A DNA stretch of 32,345 nt from Paraplanobispora siamensis. Its GTDB lineage: Bacteria; Actinomycetota; Actinomycetes; Streptosporangiales; Streptosporangiaceae. The translations under genes were made by a program, and so were the position numbers. Shown here in pieces: positions 15,082-27,272 of this stretch. Under the pieces are notes generated by a model, which worked only from the letters and a program-made list of their open reading frames with translations, was not told the DNA's origin and did not search any database. The stretch is taken from contig NZ_BOOJ01000031.1 of assembly GCF_016863175.1 (NCBI RefSeq), positions 1 through 32,345 of the forward strand, given 5' to 3'. Numbering within the stretch: the stretch's first letter is position 1; each line of letters opens with the position of its first letter.

Positions 15082-16221
15082 GTGATGTTCCGGATCGACC
15101 GAGACGTACTCGCCGAGGCGGTCGCATGGACGGCACGCAGCCTTCCGGCGCGCCCCTCCGTGCCGGTGCTGGCCGGCATGCGTCTGGAGGTCACGGAGAG
15201 CGGCCAGCTCAAGCTCTCCGGCTTCGACTACGAGGTCTCCGCCGAGGTGACCCTCGAACCGCAGACGGGTGAGGCGGGCGTGGTGCTCGTCTCCGGCCGG
15301 CTCCTCGCCGAGATCACCCGGGCGCTTCCCGCACAGCCTGTGGATTTCGTGGTGGAGGGGGCCAAGGCCGTCGTCACCTGTGGCAGCGCCCGGTTCACAC
15401 TTCTCACCATGCCTGTGGAGGACTATCCCTCCCTGCCGACGATGCCCCCGGCCGCCGGTCGGGTGGGCAGCGACGTCTTCGCCTCCGCCGTGAGCCAGGT
15501 CGCGGTCGCCACCGGCAAGGACGACACCCTGCCGATGCTCACCGGCGTGCGTGTGGAGATCGAGGGCGACACAGTGACCCTCGCCGCCACCGACCGCTAC
15601 CGCCTGGCGGTGCGCGAGCTGAAGTGGCAGCCCGAGCAGCCCGACATCTCGGCGATCGCCATGATCCCCGGCAAGACCCTCGCCGACGCCGCGAAGGCCC
15701 TGGGGGCGACCGGCGCCGAGGTGGAGATCGCGATGAGCTCCGTCGGCGGCACCGGCGAAGGCATGATCGGCTTCTCCAGCGCCGGACGCCGCACGACGAC
15801 GCGGCTGCTCGACCCCGAGTTCCCCAAGTACCGCTCGCTGCTGCCCACCGAGTTCTCCGCCCGGGCCGACCTGCCCGTCGGCAGCTTCGTCGAGGCCGTC
15901 AAGCGCGTGGCCCTGGTCGCCGAGCGCAACACCCCGGTCCGTATGGCCTTCCGCGGCGGCGAGGTCGTCCTGGAGGCCGGCAGCGGCGACGAGGCACAGG
16001 CTGTGGAAGTCCTGCCGGTCGACTTCGAGGGCGACGACATCAACATCGCCTTCAACCACCAGTTCCTGCTGGAGGGCCTGGGCGCGATCGACTCCGACGT
16101 CGCGCGCCTGCAGATGACCACCTCCACCAAGCCCGCCATCCTCACCGGCGGCAAGCCTGTGGAGGACGGCGGCGCACCCGACTACCGCTACCTGATCATG
16201 CCGATCCGCCTGTCGAGCTGA
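15082..16221 (+). CDS. dnaN: DNA polymerase III sliding clamp (beta subunit)
   Basis: The clamp forms a dimeric ring that tethers polymerase III and other partners to DNA. The 379-residue protein shows the three-fold clamp architecture, starting RIDRDVLAEAVAWTARSLPARP and ending MPIRLSS, the hydrophobic-pocket C-terminus of the family. AGGAGG at 15067-15072 is nine bases before GTG 15082; ATG 15085 is the alternative and aligns better with streptomycete N-termini. It follows oriC directly. Several Pro-Val-Asp/Glu stretches are encoded with the otherwise rare CCT to give CCTGTGGA words. Confidence 0.97.
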   Translation: MMFRIDRDVLAEAVAWTARSLPARPSVPVLAGMRLEVTESGQLKLSGFDYEVSAEVTLEPQTGEAGVVLVSGRLLAEITRALPAQPVDFVVEGAKAVVTCGSARFTLLTMPVEDYPSLPTMPPAAGRVGSDVFASAVSQVAVATGKDDTLPMLTGVRVEIEGDTVTLAATDRYRLAVRELKWQPEQPDISAIAMIPGKTLADAAKALGATGAEVEIAMSSVGGTGEGMIGFSSAGRRTTTRLLDPEFPKYRSLLPTEFSARADLPVGSFVEAVKRVALVAERNTPVRMAFRGGEVVLEAGSGDEAQAVEVLPVDFEGDDINIAFNHQFLLEGLGAIDSDVARLQMTTSTKPAILTGGKPVEDGGAPDYRYLIMPIRLSS

Positions 16222-16300
16222 GGCGCCCCGCCGCCCTTCCCGCGTGGGGAGCCGTCCTCGCCCGCGTGGGAGAAGGGTGGAAACCGGGAAAGAGCCCGGA

Positions 16301-17041
16301 ATGGTGATGATCAAGGCGTGCCTCAACGGGAACAGGAGACCCGGTGAGCACCCGGCGCTCCCTCTGACCCCCCTGCAACTGGCTGAGGCGGCCCGTGAGG
16401 TCCACGAGGCGGGGGCGGCCGCCGTCCACATCCATCCGCGCGACGAGGCGGGCAGGGAGTCGCTGAGCGCCGTCCACATCGGGGCGGCCGTCGGGGCGGT
16501 ACGGCGGGCCGTCCCGGGCCTCCCCGTCGGGGTGAGCACAGGCCTGTGGATAACCGGCGGGGATGTGCGCACGCGGACGGAGGCGGTGCGCGGCTGGGAC
16601 TCGCTTTCCACAGACGAGCGGCCGGACTTCGCCTCGGTGAACCTGTCCGAACCCGGTTTCCCGCATCTGTGGAAAGATCTTCAGCGGCTCGGCGTGGAGG
16701 TCGAGGCCGGAGTCTGGTCCGTGGCGGACGCCGAGGCGCTCGCCGGGGCCGGCCTGGAGTGCGTCCGCGTGCTCGTGGAGATCATCGGCGGTGACGCGCG
16801 CACCGCCGTGCCCCGCGCGCACGCCGTACTCCACCGGCTCGACGACCTGGCGGTTCCCGGTCCGAGGCTTCTCCATGGTGAGCACGCCCCCGCGTGGGTA
16901 CTGGTGGATGAGGCCGGACGGCTGGGACTGTCCACGCGCATAGGTCTGGAGGACGTCCTTCAGGGTCCCGATGGCGAGCCCGTCGACGGGAACGCCCATC
17001 TGGTACGGCTGGCGCGGGCCCGTCCGGCACTAGGTGGATGA
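16301..17041 (+). CDS. BKACE family enzyme (DUF849, beta-keto acid cleavage)
   Basis: BKACE enzymes are Zn-dependent and transfer an acetyl-CoA unit from a beta-keto acid; 3-keto-5-aminohexanoate cleavage in lysine fermentation is the founding activity. The 246-residue protein has the metal-binding HIH (His43, His45) and the late metal ligand in GLEDVL (Glu217), plus PVGVSTG (75-81), NLSEPGF and HGEHAP. It is shorter than many family members (about 270-310). The substrate is unknown. It is inserted between dnaN and gnd, 79 bases after dnaN, with AAAGAG before the ATG. Its coding DNA holds a perfect TTATCCACA. Confidence 0.85.
   Translation: MVMIKACLNGNRRPGEHPALPLTPLQLAEAAREVHEAGAAAVHIHPRDEAGRESLSAVHIGAAVGAVRRAVPGLPVGVSTGLWITGGDVRTRTEAVRGWDSLSTDERPDFASVNLSEPGFPHLWKDLQRLGVEVEAGVWSVADAEALAGAGLECVRVLVEIIGGDARTAVPRAHAVLHRLDDLAVPGPRLLHGEHAPAWVLVDEAGRLGLSTRIGLEDVLQGPDGEPVDGNAHLVRLARARPALGG
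16545..16676. other. DnaA-box-like sites inside the BKACE gene
   Basis: TGTGGATAA at 16545-16553 is the exact complement of TTATCCACA. CTTTCCACA (16604-16612) and its inverse TGTGGAAAG (16668-16676) form an opposed pair. All are within coding sequence. Confidence 0.55.
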
Positions 17042-17065
17042 TGGAACCCTGAAGGGGGTGCTCGA

Positions 17066-18010
<945 letters not shown>

Positions 18011-18043
18011 GTCCTCCGGCCGCCCGCACACGCGACCCGCGCT

Positions 18044-18139
18044 CCGTCCACAGAACGCGGGTCGCGTTCCACAGGCCGTCCCCGCCCCCTGCCCGCCCCC
18101 GTCCCGCGATGTTTTCCACAGGGCGGGGCCTTCTCCACA
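18044..18139 (+). other. Four DnaA-box-like sites in the gnd-recF gap
   Basis: CCGTCCACA (18044-18052), CGTTCCACA (18065-18073), TTTTCCACA (18112-18120) and TTCTCCACA (18131-18139) lie in a row in the same orientation within the 182-base gap. The last two differ from TTGTCCACA at one position each. Confidence 0.6.
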
Positions 18140-18180
18140 GGGGGGCGGGCGTCTCCTGCCCCGCGGGAACGGGAAGGTAC

Positions 18181-18186
18181 TACCGT
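18181..18186 (+). promoter_or_regulatory. -10 element of a leaderless recF promoter
   Basis: TACCGT (TANNNT) is exactly six bases before the recF GTG at 18193. The stretch between them (AACGGG) leaves no proper room for a leader, so recF-dciA is probably transcribed from its own start codon. Confidence 0.6.
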
Positions 18187-18192
18187 AACGGG

Positions 18193-19371
18193 GTGCACGT
18201 AGCCCACCTCTCGCTCACCGACTTCCGCTCCTACGACACCGTCGACCTCGGCCTGGAGCCGGGCGTCACCGCCTTCGTGGGACCGAACGGCCAGGGCAAG
18301 ACCAACCTGGTCGAGGCGATGGGCTACGTGGCGACCCAGTCGAGCCACCGGGTCGCCACCGACGCCCCCCTGGTACGGCAGGGCACGGCGCGGGCCATCG
18401 TGCGCTCGGTGATCGTGCGCGACGACCGGCGGGCGCTGGTGGAGCTGGAGATCAATCCCGGCCGGGCCAACCGGGCCAGGCTGAACCGCTCGCCGGTGTC
18501 CCGGCCGCGCGATGTGATCGGGCTGCTGCGCACGGTCCTGTTCGCCCCCGAGGACCTGGCCCTGGTCAAGGGCGACCCCTCCGAGCGGCGCCGCTTCCTC
18601 GACGACCTGCTGGTGGCCAGGGCCCCCCGGTTCGCCGGGGTGCGGGCCGACTACGACCGCGTGCTCAAGCAGCGCGGCGCCCTGCTGCGCACTGCGGCCC
18701 AGGCCCGCCGCGGCAGCCGGGGCGGCCGGCGGGCCGAGAACGAGACGGCGTTCGCCGCCGCGGGGGCCGGAGACGTGCTGAGCACGCTGGAGGTCTGGGA
18801 CGCCCACCTGGCCAAGCAGGGGGCCGAGCTGCTGGCGGCGCGGCTGGAGCTGGTGGAGGTGCTGCGCCCGCTGGTCGCCGCCTCCTACGCGGCCCTCGCG
18901 CCCGGGTCCGCCCCCGCCGGGCTGGAATACCGCGGCACGTTGTCCACAGGTGGGGACGACCCGTCCGACCGGGACGCGATCGAGCAGGCGATGCGCGCCG
19001 CGCTGCTGGAGGCGCGCGGCGCCGAGCTGGAGCGCGGCGTCACCCTCGTGGGCCCGCACCGCGACGACCTGTTCCTCGGGCTGGGCGAGCTGCCCGCGCG
19101 CGGCTACGCCAGCCACGGCGAGTCGTGGTCCTTCGCCCTGGCACTGCGGCTGGCCGCCTACGATCTGCTCAGGGCGGACGGCGGCGACCCCGTGCTGATC
19201 CTCGACGACGTCTTCGCCGAGCTGGACACCCAGCGCCGCCGCCGCCTGGCCGAGTTCGTCGCCTCGGCCGAGCAGGTGCTGATCACCGCGGCGGTCCCCG
19301 ACGACGTGCCGGCGGAGCTGGCGGGGGCCCGGTTCGACGTGACCGAGGGGAGCGTGACCCGTGTCCGATGA
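18193..19371 (+). CDS. recF: DNA replication/repair protein RecF
   Basis: This SMC-like ATPase helps load RecA at single-strand gaps with RecO and RecR. The 392-residue protein has N-terminal LSLTDFRSY, Walker A GPNGQGKT (30-37), the ABC signature segment [13 protein letters not shown] and Walker [17 protein letters not shown] 18193 is chosen because homologues begin (M)HVxHLSLxDFRSY and a TANNNT element is spaced for leaderless start. The frame is open upstream to 18109. The C-terminus overlaps the dciA start by 11 bases. A perfect TTGTCCACA lies inside the gene at 18940-18948. Confidence 0.96.
   Translation: MHVAHLSLTDFRSYDTVDLGLEPGVTAFVGPNGQGKTNLVEAMGYVATQSSHRVATDAPLVRQGTARAIVRSVIVRDDRRALVELEINPGRANRARLNRSPVSRPRDVIGLLRTVLFAPEDLALVKGDPSERRRFLDDLLVARAPRFAGVRADYDRVLKQRGALLRTAAQARRGSRGGRRAENETAFAAAGAGDVLSTLEVWDAHLAKQGAELLAARLELVEVLRPLVAASYAALAPGSAPAGLEYRGTLSTGGDDPSDRDAIEQAMRAALLEARGAELERGVTLVGPHRDDLFLGLGELPARGYASHGESWSFALALRLAAYDLLRADGGDPVLILDDVFAELDTQRRRRLAEFVASAEQVLITAAVPDDVPAELAGARFDVTEGSVTRVR
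18940..18948 (+). other. Perfect DnaA box within recF
   Basis: TTGTCCACA matches the actinobacterial DnaA consensus exactly. It encodes Leu-Ser-Thr in RecF and lies about 4 kb from the oriC core. Confidence 0.6.
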
Positions 19372-19912
19372 GACGACTCCCGCCTCCGGATCCGGCGGGG
19401 CGGGGCCCGAGGCGGGATCCGCCAAGGGCACGGCGGCCAAGGGCGCGGCCCTGGCCAGGGAGAAGCTGGCGCAGGCGAAGTCCGACGCGGCCAGGCGGGG
19501 TCAGCTCCCCCGCCGCGAGCCCCGGCGCAAGGCGAGCGGGCCGGCCAGGGCCTCCGGCGACCCCCAGCTGCTCGGCCGGGCCATCGCCGACCTGCTCGCC
19601 GACCGCAAGTGGGAGGAGCCGGTGGCGGTGGGCGGGGTGTTCGGCCGCTGGCACGAGATCGTCGGCGCCGACATGGCCGCGCACACCAAGCCGCAGAGCT
19701 TCACCGACGGCGAGGTCCTGGTGCTCGCCGACTCCACGGCCTGGGCCACCCAGGTGCGGCTGCTGGCCGGGACGCTCGTGCGGCGGCTGAACGAGGAGCT
19801 CGGCGACGGGACCGTCAAACGGGTGAACGTCCAGGGGCCGCAGGCCGGACCCCGCCCCAGCGGGGGCCTTCGGGTGACCGGAAGCCGGGGCCCGGGCGAC
19901 ACATACGGCTGA
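19361..19912 (+). CDS. dciA: DUF721 protein, DciA-like helicase loader
   Basis: DciA is the ancestral partner that loads or operates the replicative helicase DnaB in bacteria lacking DnaC/DnaI. The 183-residue protein has a disordered Ala/Gly/Lys/Arg-rich N-terminus (1-65) and the DUF721 KH-like domain with [19 protein letters not shown] (about 91-109) and [21 protein letters not shown] 19361 overlaps the end of recF by 11 bases and follows GAGGGGAG, so it is coupled to recF. Its place between recF and gyrB is conserved in actinobacteria. Function here is by family. Confidence 0.88.
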   Translation: MSDETTPASGSGGAGPEAGSAKGTAAKGAALAREKLAQAKSDAARRGQLPRREPRRKASGPARASGDPQLLGRAIADLLADRKWEEPVAVGGVFGRWHEIVGADMAAHTKPQSFTDGEVLVLADSTAWATQVRLLAGTLVRRLNEELGDGTVKRVNVQGPQAGPRPSGGLRVTGSRGPGDTYG

Positions 19913-22161
<2,249 letters not shown>

Positions 22162-22215
22162 CGCCGGCGGCAGCCGTACAGCGTCCCGTCCCACTCTGAA
22201 AAGGATTCACACCCC

Positions 22216-24705
22216 GTGACGGAAGTGAGCAACATTCCGCCGGCAGAGCGCATCGAGCCGGTCGACATCCAGTCGGAGATGCAGCGCAGCTACATGGACT
22301 ACGCGATGTCCGTCATCGTGTCCCGCGCGCTGCCCGACGTCCGCGACGGGCTCAAGCCGGTGCACCGCCGCGTGCTCTACGCGATGTACGACGGCGGCTA
22401 CCGTCCCGACCGCGGTTACTTCAAGTGCTCCCGCGTCGTCGGCGACGTCATGGGCTCCTACCACCCGCACGGCGACTCCTCCATCTACGGCACCGTGGTA
22501 CGGCTGGCGCAGCCCTGGGCGCTGCGCTACACCCTGGTCGACGGCCAGGGCAACTTCGGATCGCCCGGCAACGACATGCCGGCCGCCATGCGATACACCG
22601 AGTGCAAGCTCGCGCCGATCGCCATGGAGATGATCCGTGACATCGACAAGGACACCGTCGACTTCCAGCCGAACTACGACGGACGCTCCCAGGAGCCGCT
22701 GGTCCTGCCCTCGCGGTTCCCGAACCTGCTGGTCAACGGGTCGGCCGGGATCGCGGTCGGCATGGCGACCAACATCCCCCCGCACAACCTGCGCGAGGTG
22801 GCCGAGGGCGTCAAGTGGGCCCTGCAGAACCCCGAGGCCGGCGACGACGAGCTCCTCGAGGCGCTGATCGAGCGGATCAAGGGCCCCGACTTCCCCACCG
22901 GCGCGCTCATCGTCGGCCGCCGCGGCATCGACGACGCCTACCGGACCGGGCGCGGCTCGATCACCATGCGGGCGATCGTCGAGGTCGAGGAGGACGCCAA
23001 GGGCCGCCAGTGCCTGGTCGTCACCGAGCTGCCGTACATGGTCAACCCGGACAACCTCGCGCTGTCGATCGCCGAGTCGGTCAAGGACGGCCGGATCAGC
23101 GGCATCGCCGACGTCCGCGACGAGAGCTCCTCCCGGGTCGGACAGCGCCTGGTGATCGTGCTCAAGCGCGACGCGGTCGCCAAGGTCGTGCTGAACAACC
23201 TCTACAAGCACACCCAGATCCAGACCACCTTCGGCGCGAACATGCTGGCCCTGGTGGACGGCGTGCCGCGGACCCTCAGGCTCGACCAGTTCGTCCGCCA
23301 CTACATCGCCCACCAGATCGAGGTCGTGGTCCGCCGGACCCGCTACCTGCTGCGCAAGGCCGAGGAGCGGGCCCACATCCTGCGCGCCCTGCTCAAGGCG
23401 CTGGAGCGGATGGACGAGGTCATCGCCCTGATCCGGCGCTCGCCGTCGGCGGCCGAGGCGCAGGGCGGCCTGATGACGCTGCTGGAGATCGACCAGATCC
23501 AGGCGCAGGCCATCCTCGACATGCAGCTGCGCAAGCTGGCCGCCCTGGAGCGCCAGCAGATCACCGACGAGCACGACTCGCTGATGGCCCAGATCACCGA
23601 CTACCAGGCCATCCTCGCCTCCCCCGAGCGCCAGCGCACGATCGTCTTCGACGAGCTCTCGGAGATCACGGCGAAGTACGGCGACGAGCGCAAGACGGAG
23701 ATCATCGCCTACGAGGCCGACATGTCCATCGAGGACCTGCTGGCCGAGGAGGACATGGTCGTCACGATCACCCGCGGCGGCTACGCCAAGCGCACCAACA
23801 CCGACCTCTACCGGGCGCAGAAGCGCGGCGGCAAGGGCGTGCGCGGGGCGCAGCTGCGCCAGGACGACATCGTCGACCACTTCTTCGTCACCACGACCCA
23901 CCACTGGCTGCTGTTCTTCACCAACAAGGGCCGCGTCTACCGGGTCAAGGCCTACGAGCTGCCCGACGCCGGCCGCGACGCCCGCGGTCAGCACCTGGCC
24001 AACCTGCTGGCCATGCAGCCGGACGAGGTCGTCATGGAGGTCCTGGCCATGCGCGACTACGACGTCGCGCCGTACCTCGTGCTGGCCACCCGCAGCGGCA
24101 TGGTGAAGAAAACTCGCCTGTCCGAATACGACTCGCCGCGTTCCGGTGGCCTCATCGCCATCAATCTGCGCGACGATGACGAGGTGATCGCAGCACGGCT
24201 GGTGTCGGAGGAGGACGATCTCCTGCTGATCTCCCGCGACGCCCAGGCCATCCGCTTCACCGCCTCCGACGAGGCGCTGCGGCCGATGGGACGGGCGACC
24301 AGCGGCGTGATCGGCATGCGCTTCCTCGATGGCGACGAACTCCTCGCGATGAACCGCATCGCCGACGGCGAAGACGTTCTGGTCGCCACCGAGGGCGGCT
24401 ATGCCAAGCGCACCCCCGCCGATCAATATCCTGTGCAGGGAAGAGGCGGCAAGGGTGTGTTGACGGCGAAAATCGTCAGCGCTCGGGGCAAACTGGTCGG
24501 TGCGGTCATGGTCCGGCCGGAGGACGAGGTCTTCGCGATCACGTCGGCCGGTGGGGTCATCCGTACCAGCGCCGGTGAGATCAAGCAGTCGGGCCGCCAG
24601 ACCATGGGAGTCCGGCTGATGAATCTCTCCGAGGGAGACAGCGTTGTGGCTCTCGCCCGCAACGCCGAGGCGTTGGAGACCGAGGAAAACGGGGAAGGGG
24701 AGTAA
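22216..24705 (+). CDS. gyrA: DNA gyrase subunit A
   Basis: GyrA carries out the double-strand cut and DNA wrapping. The 829-residue protein has the catalytic tyrosine in AAMRYTEC (Tyr127), the winged-helix [17 protein letters not shown] (about 83-99) and the GyrA box [10 protein letters not shown] opening the C-terminal beta-propeller, with a second GRGGKGVLT motif. In the quinolone-resistance region, Gly92 replaces the Asp seen at E. coli 87 and M. tuberculosis 94. GTG start with AAGGA 10 bases upstream. The DUF3566 gene follows after three bases. Confidence 0.98.
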   Translation: MTEVSNIPPAERIEPVDIQSEMQRSYMDYAMSVIVSRALPDVRDGLKPVHRRVLYAMYDGGYRPDRGYFKCSRVVGDVMGSYHPHGDSSIYGTVVRLAQPWALRYTLVDGQGNFGSPGNDMPAAMRYTECKLAPIAMEMIRDIDKDTVDFQPNYDGRSQEPLVLPSRFPNLLVNGSAGIAVGMATNIPPHNLREVAEGVKWALQNPEAGDDELLEALIERIKGPDFPTGALIVGRRGIDDAYRTGRGSITMRAIVEVEEDAKGRQCLVVTELPYMVNPDNLALSIAESVKDGRISGIADVRDESSSRVGQRLVIVLKRDAVAKVVLNNLYKHTQIQTTFGANMLALVDGVPRTLRLDQFVRHYIAHQIEVVVRRTRYLLRKAEERAHILRALLKALERMDEVIALIRRSPSAAEAQGGLMTLLEIDQIQAQAILDMQLRKLAALERQQITDEHDSLMAQITDYQAILASPERQRTIVFDELSEITAKYGDERKTEIIAYEADMSIEDLLAEEDMVVTITRGGYAKRTNTDLYRAQKRGGKGVRGAQLRQDDIVDHFFVTTTHHWLLFFTNKGRVYRVKAYELPDAGRDARGQHLANLLAMQPDEVVMEVLAMRDYDVAPYLVLATRSGMVKKTRLSEYDSPRSGGLIAINLRDDDEVIAARLVSEEDDLLLISRDAQAIRFTASDEALRPMGRATSGVIGMRFLDGDELLAMNRIADGEDVLVATEGGYAKRTPADQYPVQGRGGKGVLTAKIVSARGKLVGAVMVRPEDEVFAITSAGGVIRTSAGEIKQSGRQTMGVRLMNLSEGDSVVALARNAEALETEENGEGE

Positions 24706-24708
24706 CCC

Positions 24709-25560
24709 GTGAGCGCCCAGGCCGGATCTGGCCCACGGACCGCCTCCCCATCGACACGCGAGCAGGTGACGGAGAAGATGGACAAGACCACTGAAGCGGA
24801 TGTCGTCGAGGTGGTCGAGTCACCGGCCGACGGTAACGTGCCCGCGCCGGAGACCGACGACTCGGCGACCGACGATTTCAAAGGCAGGTCCAAGGTGACG
24901 ACGACCGAGGACGACAAGCCGAGCGACTCCACGATGCGGATCCGTCCGGCGGCCGCCGAGGCCGGCAAGTCATGGGCGCCCGGGAAGGTGGCTTCTCCGC
25001 CTCCGCCTCCGCCTCCGAACCTGCCCCCCACCCCGGGGCAGCAGAGCGACGGGAGAGGGCCCGGCAACGTGCCGACGCCCCCGCTGGGGCAGGCCGTGCG
25101 GGGTCCGGGCGCCAACGCCTCGTCGCCCCCGCTGGAGATGACCGACCGCAAGCCCTCCGCCACCGCCGAGGCGCCCCGGACGCCGCGCAAGGCCCACCTG
25201 GTCCTGCGCCGGATCGAGCCGTGGTCCGCCATGAAGTTCAGCTTCGTGGTGTCGCTGGTCTGCTTCGTGGTGCTGTTCATCGCGGTCGCCGTGCTGTACA
25301 TGGTCCTCAACGGCCTGGGCGTCTTCGACTCGATCATCCAGCTGGTGAACCAGCTCACCCAGGGCGAGGGCAACTCCCCCGCCAGCACCTTCAACATCGC
25401 CGCCTGGTTCGAGCCGGTGCGCATCCTCGGCTACACGGCCCTGATCGGCGCCGTGAACGTGGTGCTCATCACCGCCCTCTCCACCCTCGGCGCGGTCATC
25501 TACAACGTCGCCTCCGACCTGGTCGGCGGCATCGAGGTGACCTTCAGCGAGGCCGAGTAA
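24709..25560 (+). CDS. DUF3566 membrane protein
   Basis: This is the gyrA-downstream protein of actinobacteria (the Rv0007 position in mycobacteria). The 283-residue product has a long cytoplasmic N-terminus (1-175), acidic then Pro-rich (PPPPPPP near 98-104), followed by the DUF3566 domain: a conserved RRIEPWSAMKFSF, one membrane helix (about 178-198), a loop, and a second helix (about 240-262) ending in YNVASDLVGGIEVTFSE. It starts with GTG three bases after gyrA, so it is co-translated. Its function is not established; it may be tied to the cell envelope or division. Confidence 0.88.
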   Translation: MSAQAGSGPRTASPSTREQVTEKMDKTTEADVVEVVESPADGNVPAPETDDSATDDFKGRSKVTTTEDDKPSDSTMRIRPAAAEAGKSWAPGKVASPPPPPPPNLPPTPGQQSDGRGPGNVPTPPLGQAVRGPGANASSPPLEMTDRKPSATAEAPRTPRKAHLVLRRIEPWSAMKFSFVVSLVCFVVLFIAVAVLYMVLNGLGVFDSIIQLVNQLTQGEGNSPASTFNIAAWFEPVRILGYTALIGAVNVVLITALSTLGAVIYNVASDLVGGIEVTFSEAE

Positions 25561-25569
25561 CGACCTGAC

Positions 25570-25599
25570 CGCCACGTCCCCCGTCCGGGGGACGTGGCG
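25570..25599 (+). terminator. Terminator after the gyrA operon
   Basis: A 13-bp perfect stem (25570-25582 with 25587-25599, core GCCACGTCCCCC/GGGGGACGTGGC) has a four-base loop. It begins nine bases after the DUF3566 stop. No T-run is present. Confidence 0.8.
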
Positions 25600-25672
25600 C
25601 GAACAGGTCCCGGAACACGGTAAGCTTTTCCCTGTCCGAGCGAACGGATTCGCCTCCACATCCAGGATGCGA

Positions 25673-25678
25673 TACGGT
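25673..25678 (+). promoter_or_regulatory. Probable -10 of the tRNA-Ile promoter
   Basis: TACGGT fits TANNNT and lies 13 bases before the mature tRNA. A weak TTCGCC is 18 bases upstream (25649-25654). Confidence 0.4.
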
Positions 25679-25691
25679 TTCCGCACGACAA

Positions 25692-25765
25692 GGGGCTATA
25701 GCTCAGTCGGTTAGAGCGCTTCCCTGATAAGGAAGAGGTCCCAGGTTCAAGTCCTGGTAGCCCCA
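25692..25765 (+). tRNA. ileT: tRNA-Ile (anticodon GAT)
   Basis: The 74-base sequence folds as a full cloverleaf. The acceptor stem GGGGCTA/TAGCCCC carries discriminator A. The D arm is GCTC-loop-GAGC, the anticodon arm is CTTCC-CTGATAA-GGAAG with GAT, and the T arm is CCAGG-TTCAAGT-CCTGG. The CCA end is not encoded. It decodes ATC/ATT. A tRNA-Ile after gyrA and the DUF3566 gene is typical of actinobacteria; the often-paired tRNA-Ala is not here. Confidence 0.98.
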
Positions 25766-25774
25766 CCCAGATCG

Positions 25775-25805
25775 AAGGCCATTTCCCACAACGGGAAGTG
25801 GCCTT
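25775..25805 (+). terminator. tRNA terminator
   Basis: AAGGCCATTTCCC (25775-25787) pairs with GGGAAGTGGCCTT (25793-25805), 13 bp with one G-U, around a five-base loop. TCT follows. It begins 10 bases after the tRNA. Confidence 0.85.
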
Positions 25806-25936
25806 TCTGATGTTCCGGGTGATCGGTGGCGGTCGTCCCCCGGGGGCGGTGTGCTGTGGAAACCGAGCACCTCGTCCCGCGCCGGCTGAGTATCCCTACT
25901 CACGGCCCGGCGCCCCGGGGTGAACAGACTCGGAGC

Positions 25937-26281
25937 ATGCGATTCATAAGAGCACTGACCCGTTACGTCACCCGCTACGACCGGGGGACCTTCGCCCTGT
26001 CCATCGCCGGCTCCTACGCGCTGATCGTCCTGGGCACGGTCGCCTATGTGGCGATCGCCACGCATCAGCCGGGCAGCCAGGGGCTGGAGGCGATCGTTCT
26101 GTTCGCCGTCACCGCCCCGGCCTCCCAGGTCCTCATGCTCCTGCCGCTCGACGCGCCCGAGTTCCTGTTCTCCCTGCCGGCGCTCGCCGCCGTCGGGCTG
26201 CTGCAGGCGTGGCTCCTGTGGATGATCGCACGAGGACGCAGGACGACCGGGTTTCCGGTGGGGGTCCCGGCCTTAAGTTGA
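25937..26281 (+). CDS. Small three-helix membrane protein, unknown function
   Basis: I do not recognise a firm family. The 114-residue product has a short basic N-terminus (MRFIRALTRYVTRYDRG) and three predicted membrane helices (about 18-40, 51-71 and 79-103), ending in a short Arg/Gly tail. It resembles the small actinobacterial SCO4225-type membrane proteins, a tentative link only. ATG 25937 is chosen for the basic-then-hydrophobic start; the ribosome site is poor (CGGAG directly before the ATG). The frame is open back to 25826 but that part looks noncoding. It converges with the CPBP gene. Confidence 0.65.
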   Translation: MRFIRALTRYVTRYDRGTFALSIAGSYALIVLGTVAYVAIATHQPGSQGLEAIVLFAVTAPASQVLMLLPLDAPEFLFSLPALAAVGLLQAWLLWMIARGRRTTGFPVGVPALS

Positions 26282-26339
26282 TCACTGAGATGGGCACGGG
26301 TGGAGCTCCCGTCCGGAGGCGGGCGGGGCTCACCTGCGT

Positions 26340-27272
26340 TCAGCTGTCCCGGCGTCCGCCGTTCCGGGTGCGGTGGCGCAGGAGGAGGAGACCCGTCCCG
26401 CCGAACAGCAGGATGGACAGGAGCGAGTTCGGGGCGATGCCGAACAGCACGTCGCCGTGACCCTCGAAGCGCAGGTGGCCGTTGAGCAGGAGCGGGGTCA
26501 CCAGGGCGTTGCTGATCGTGTGGAGCACCACGCCGGGCCAGATCGAACCGGTCCGCACGCGCATCTCGCCGTAGAGGACGGCCAGCGCCATGATGCCCGC
26601 GAAGAAGACCGGCAGGTACCACGCCCACGGCAGCGACGTGCTCTGACGGAAGTCCTCCTGGGACATCCAGACCGTGTACAGCGGAAGGTGCCACAACCCC
26701 CAGACCAGGCCGACGAGCAGGTGCGGGGTGATGGCGCCGCGCAGGCCGAGGGCCATCGCGGTGCGCGTGCCGTAGCCGCGGAAGATGAACTCCTCCAGCA
26801 GGTTCTTGACCAGCAGGAAGCCCAGTGTGGTGGCGAAGGCTTCGGGGAAGGGCGGTGCGCCGGCGGCCGGGGTGGGGGAGAACGCCGCGACGCCGGTCAC
26901 GACCGCGGCCGTCACCGCGACGGCGGTGGTGACCGGGGAGAGCGCCACCGCGAACCCGAACCAGCGGGCCCGGTCCGGGAACCGCAACGTGAGCCCCAGG
27001 GACCCCGCGCCGTCCCGGCCGGCGAAGTGGAGCACGAGCGCGGTCAGGGCAGGGACCGCGATCCACAGCCCCTGCCCGTTCGTGCCGCCGCCGGTGGAGG
27101 TCACGCTCCCGGTGCCGACGGTCTGCCCGGTGGCCCGGTCCAGGGCGGCGAAGAGCCAGCCGCCGCCGGCGGCGACGGCCGAGAAGACGGCGAAGTTGAT
27201 CCGGGCGCGGAACCGCGAGACCGGACGGCGCCGCTCGGCGACGTTCCCGGGGCGGGCCTGCATGGTCATCAT
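26340..27272 (-). CDS. CPBP-family intramembrane metalloprotease
   Basis: CPBP (CAAX protease/bacteriocin-processing) proteins are membrane-embedded metalloproteases linked to bacteriocin immunity or prenyl-protein processing. The 310-residue protein has several membrane helices and all three motifs: EEFIFR (Glu160, Glu161, Arg165), WGLWHLP (His195) and HTISN (His241, Asn245). These are the expected catalytic residues, so it looks active. Its ATG overlaps the padR stop (ATGA) and two further in-frame ATGs follow. GGAGAG lies just upstream. Co-expression with padR and control by its operator are likely; the substrate is unknown. Confidence 0.9.
   Translation of the reverse strand: MMTMQARPGNVAERRRPVSRFRARINFAVFSAVAAGGGWLFAALDRATGQTVGTGSVTSTGGGTNGQGLWIAVPALTALVLHFAGRDGAGSLGLTLRFPDRARWFGFAVALSPVTTAVAVTAAVVTGVAAFSPTPAAGAPPFPEAFATTLGFLLVKNLLEEFIFRGYGTRTAMALGLRGAITPHLLVGLVWGLWHLPLYTVWMSQEDFRQSTSLPWAWYLPVFFAGIMALAVLYGEMRVRTGSIWPGVVLHTISNALVTPLLLNGHLRFEGHGDVLFGIAPNSLLSILLFGGTGLLLLRHRTRNGGRRDS

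Noticed and set aside
16239-16270. Direct repeat CCCGCGTGGG (twice, 22 bp apart) before the BKACE gene
   Set aside because: Only 10 bases of very GC-rich sequence; chance is likely and no function is suggested.
22207-24426. 739-codon open frame antisense to gyrA, and a similar 652-codon frame antisense to gyrB (20236-22194)
   Set aside because: Long antisense frames are expected in very GC-rich coding DNA. The translations are low-complexity (Val/Leu/Gly/Asp-rich) and match no family.
26282-26339. Imperfect hairpin between the small membrane protein and the CPBP gene
   Set aside because: The stem has several mismatches and no clear loop, so it is not listed as a terminator.
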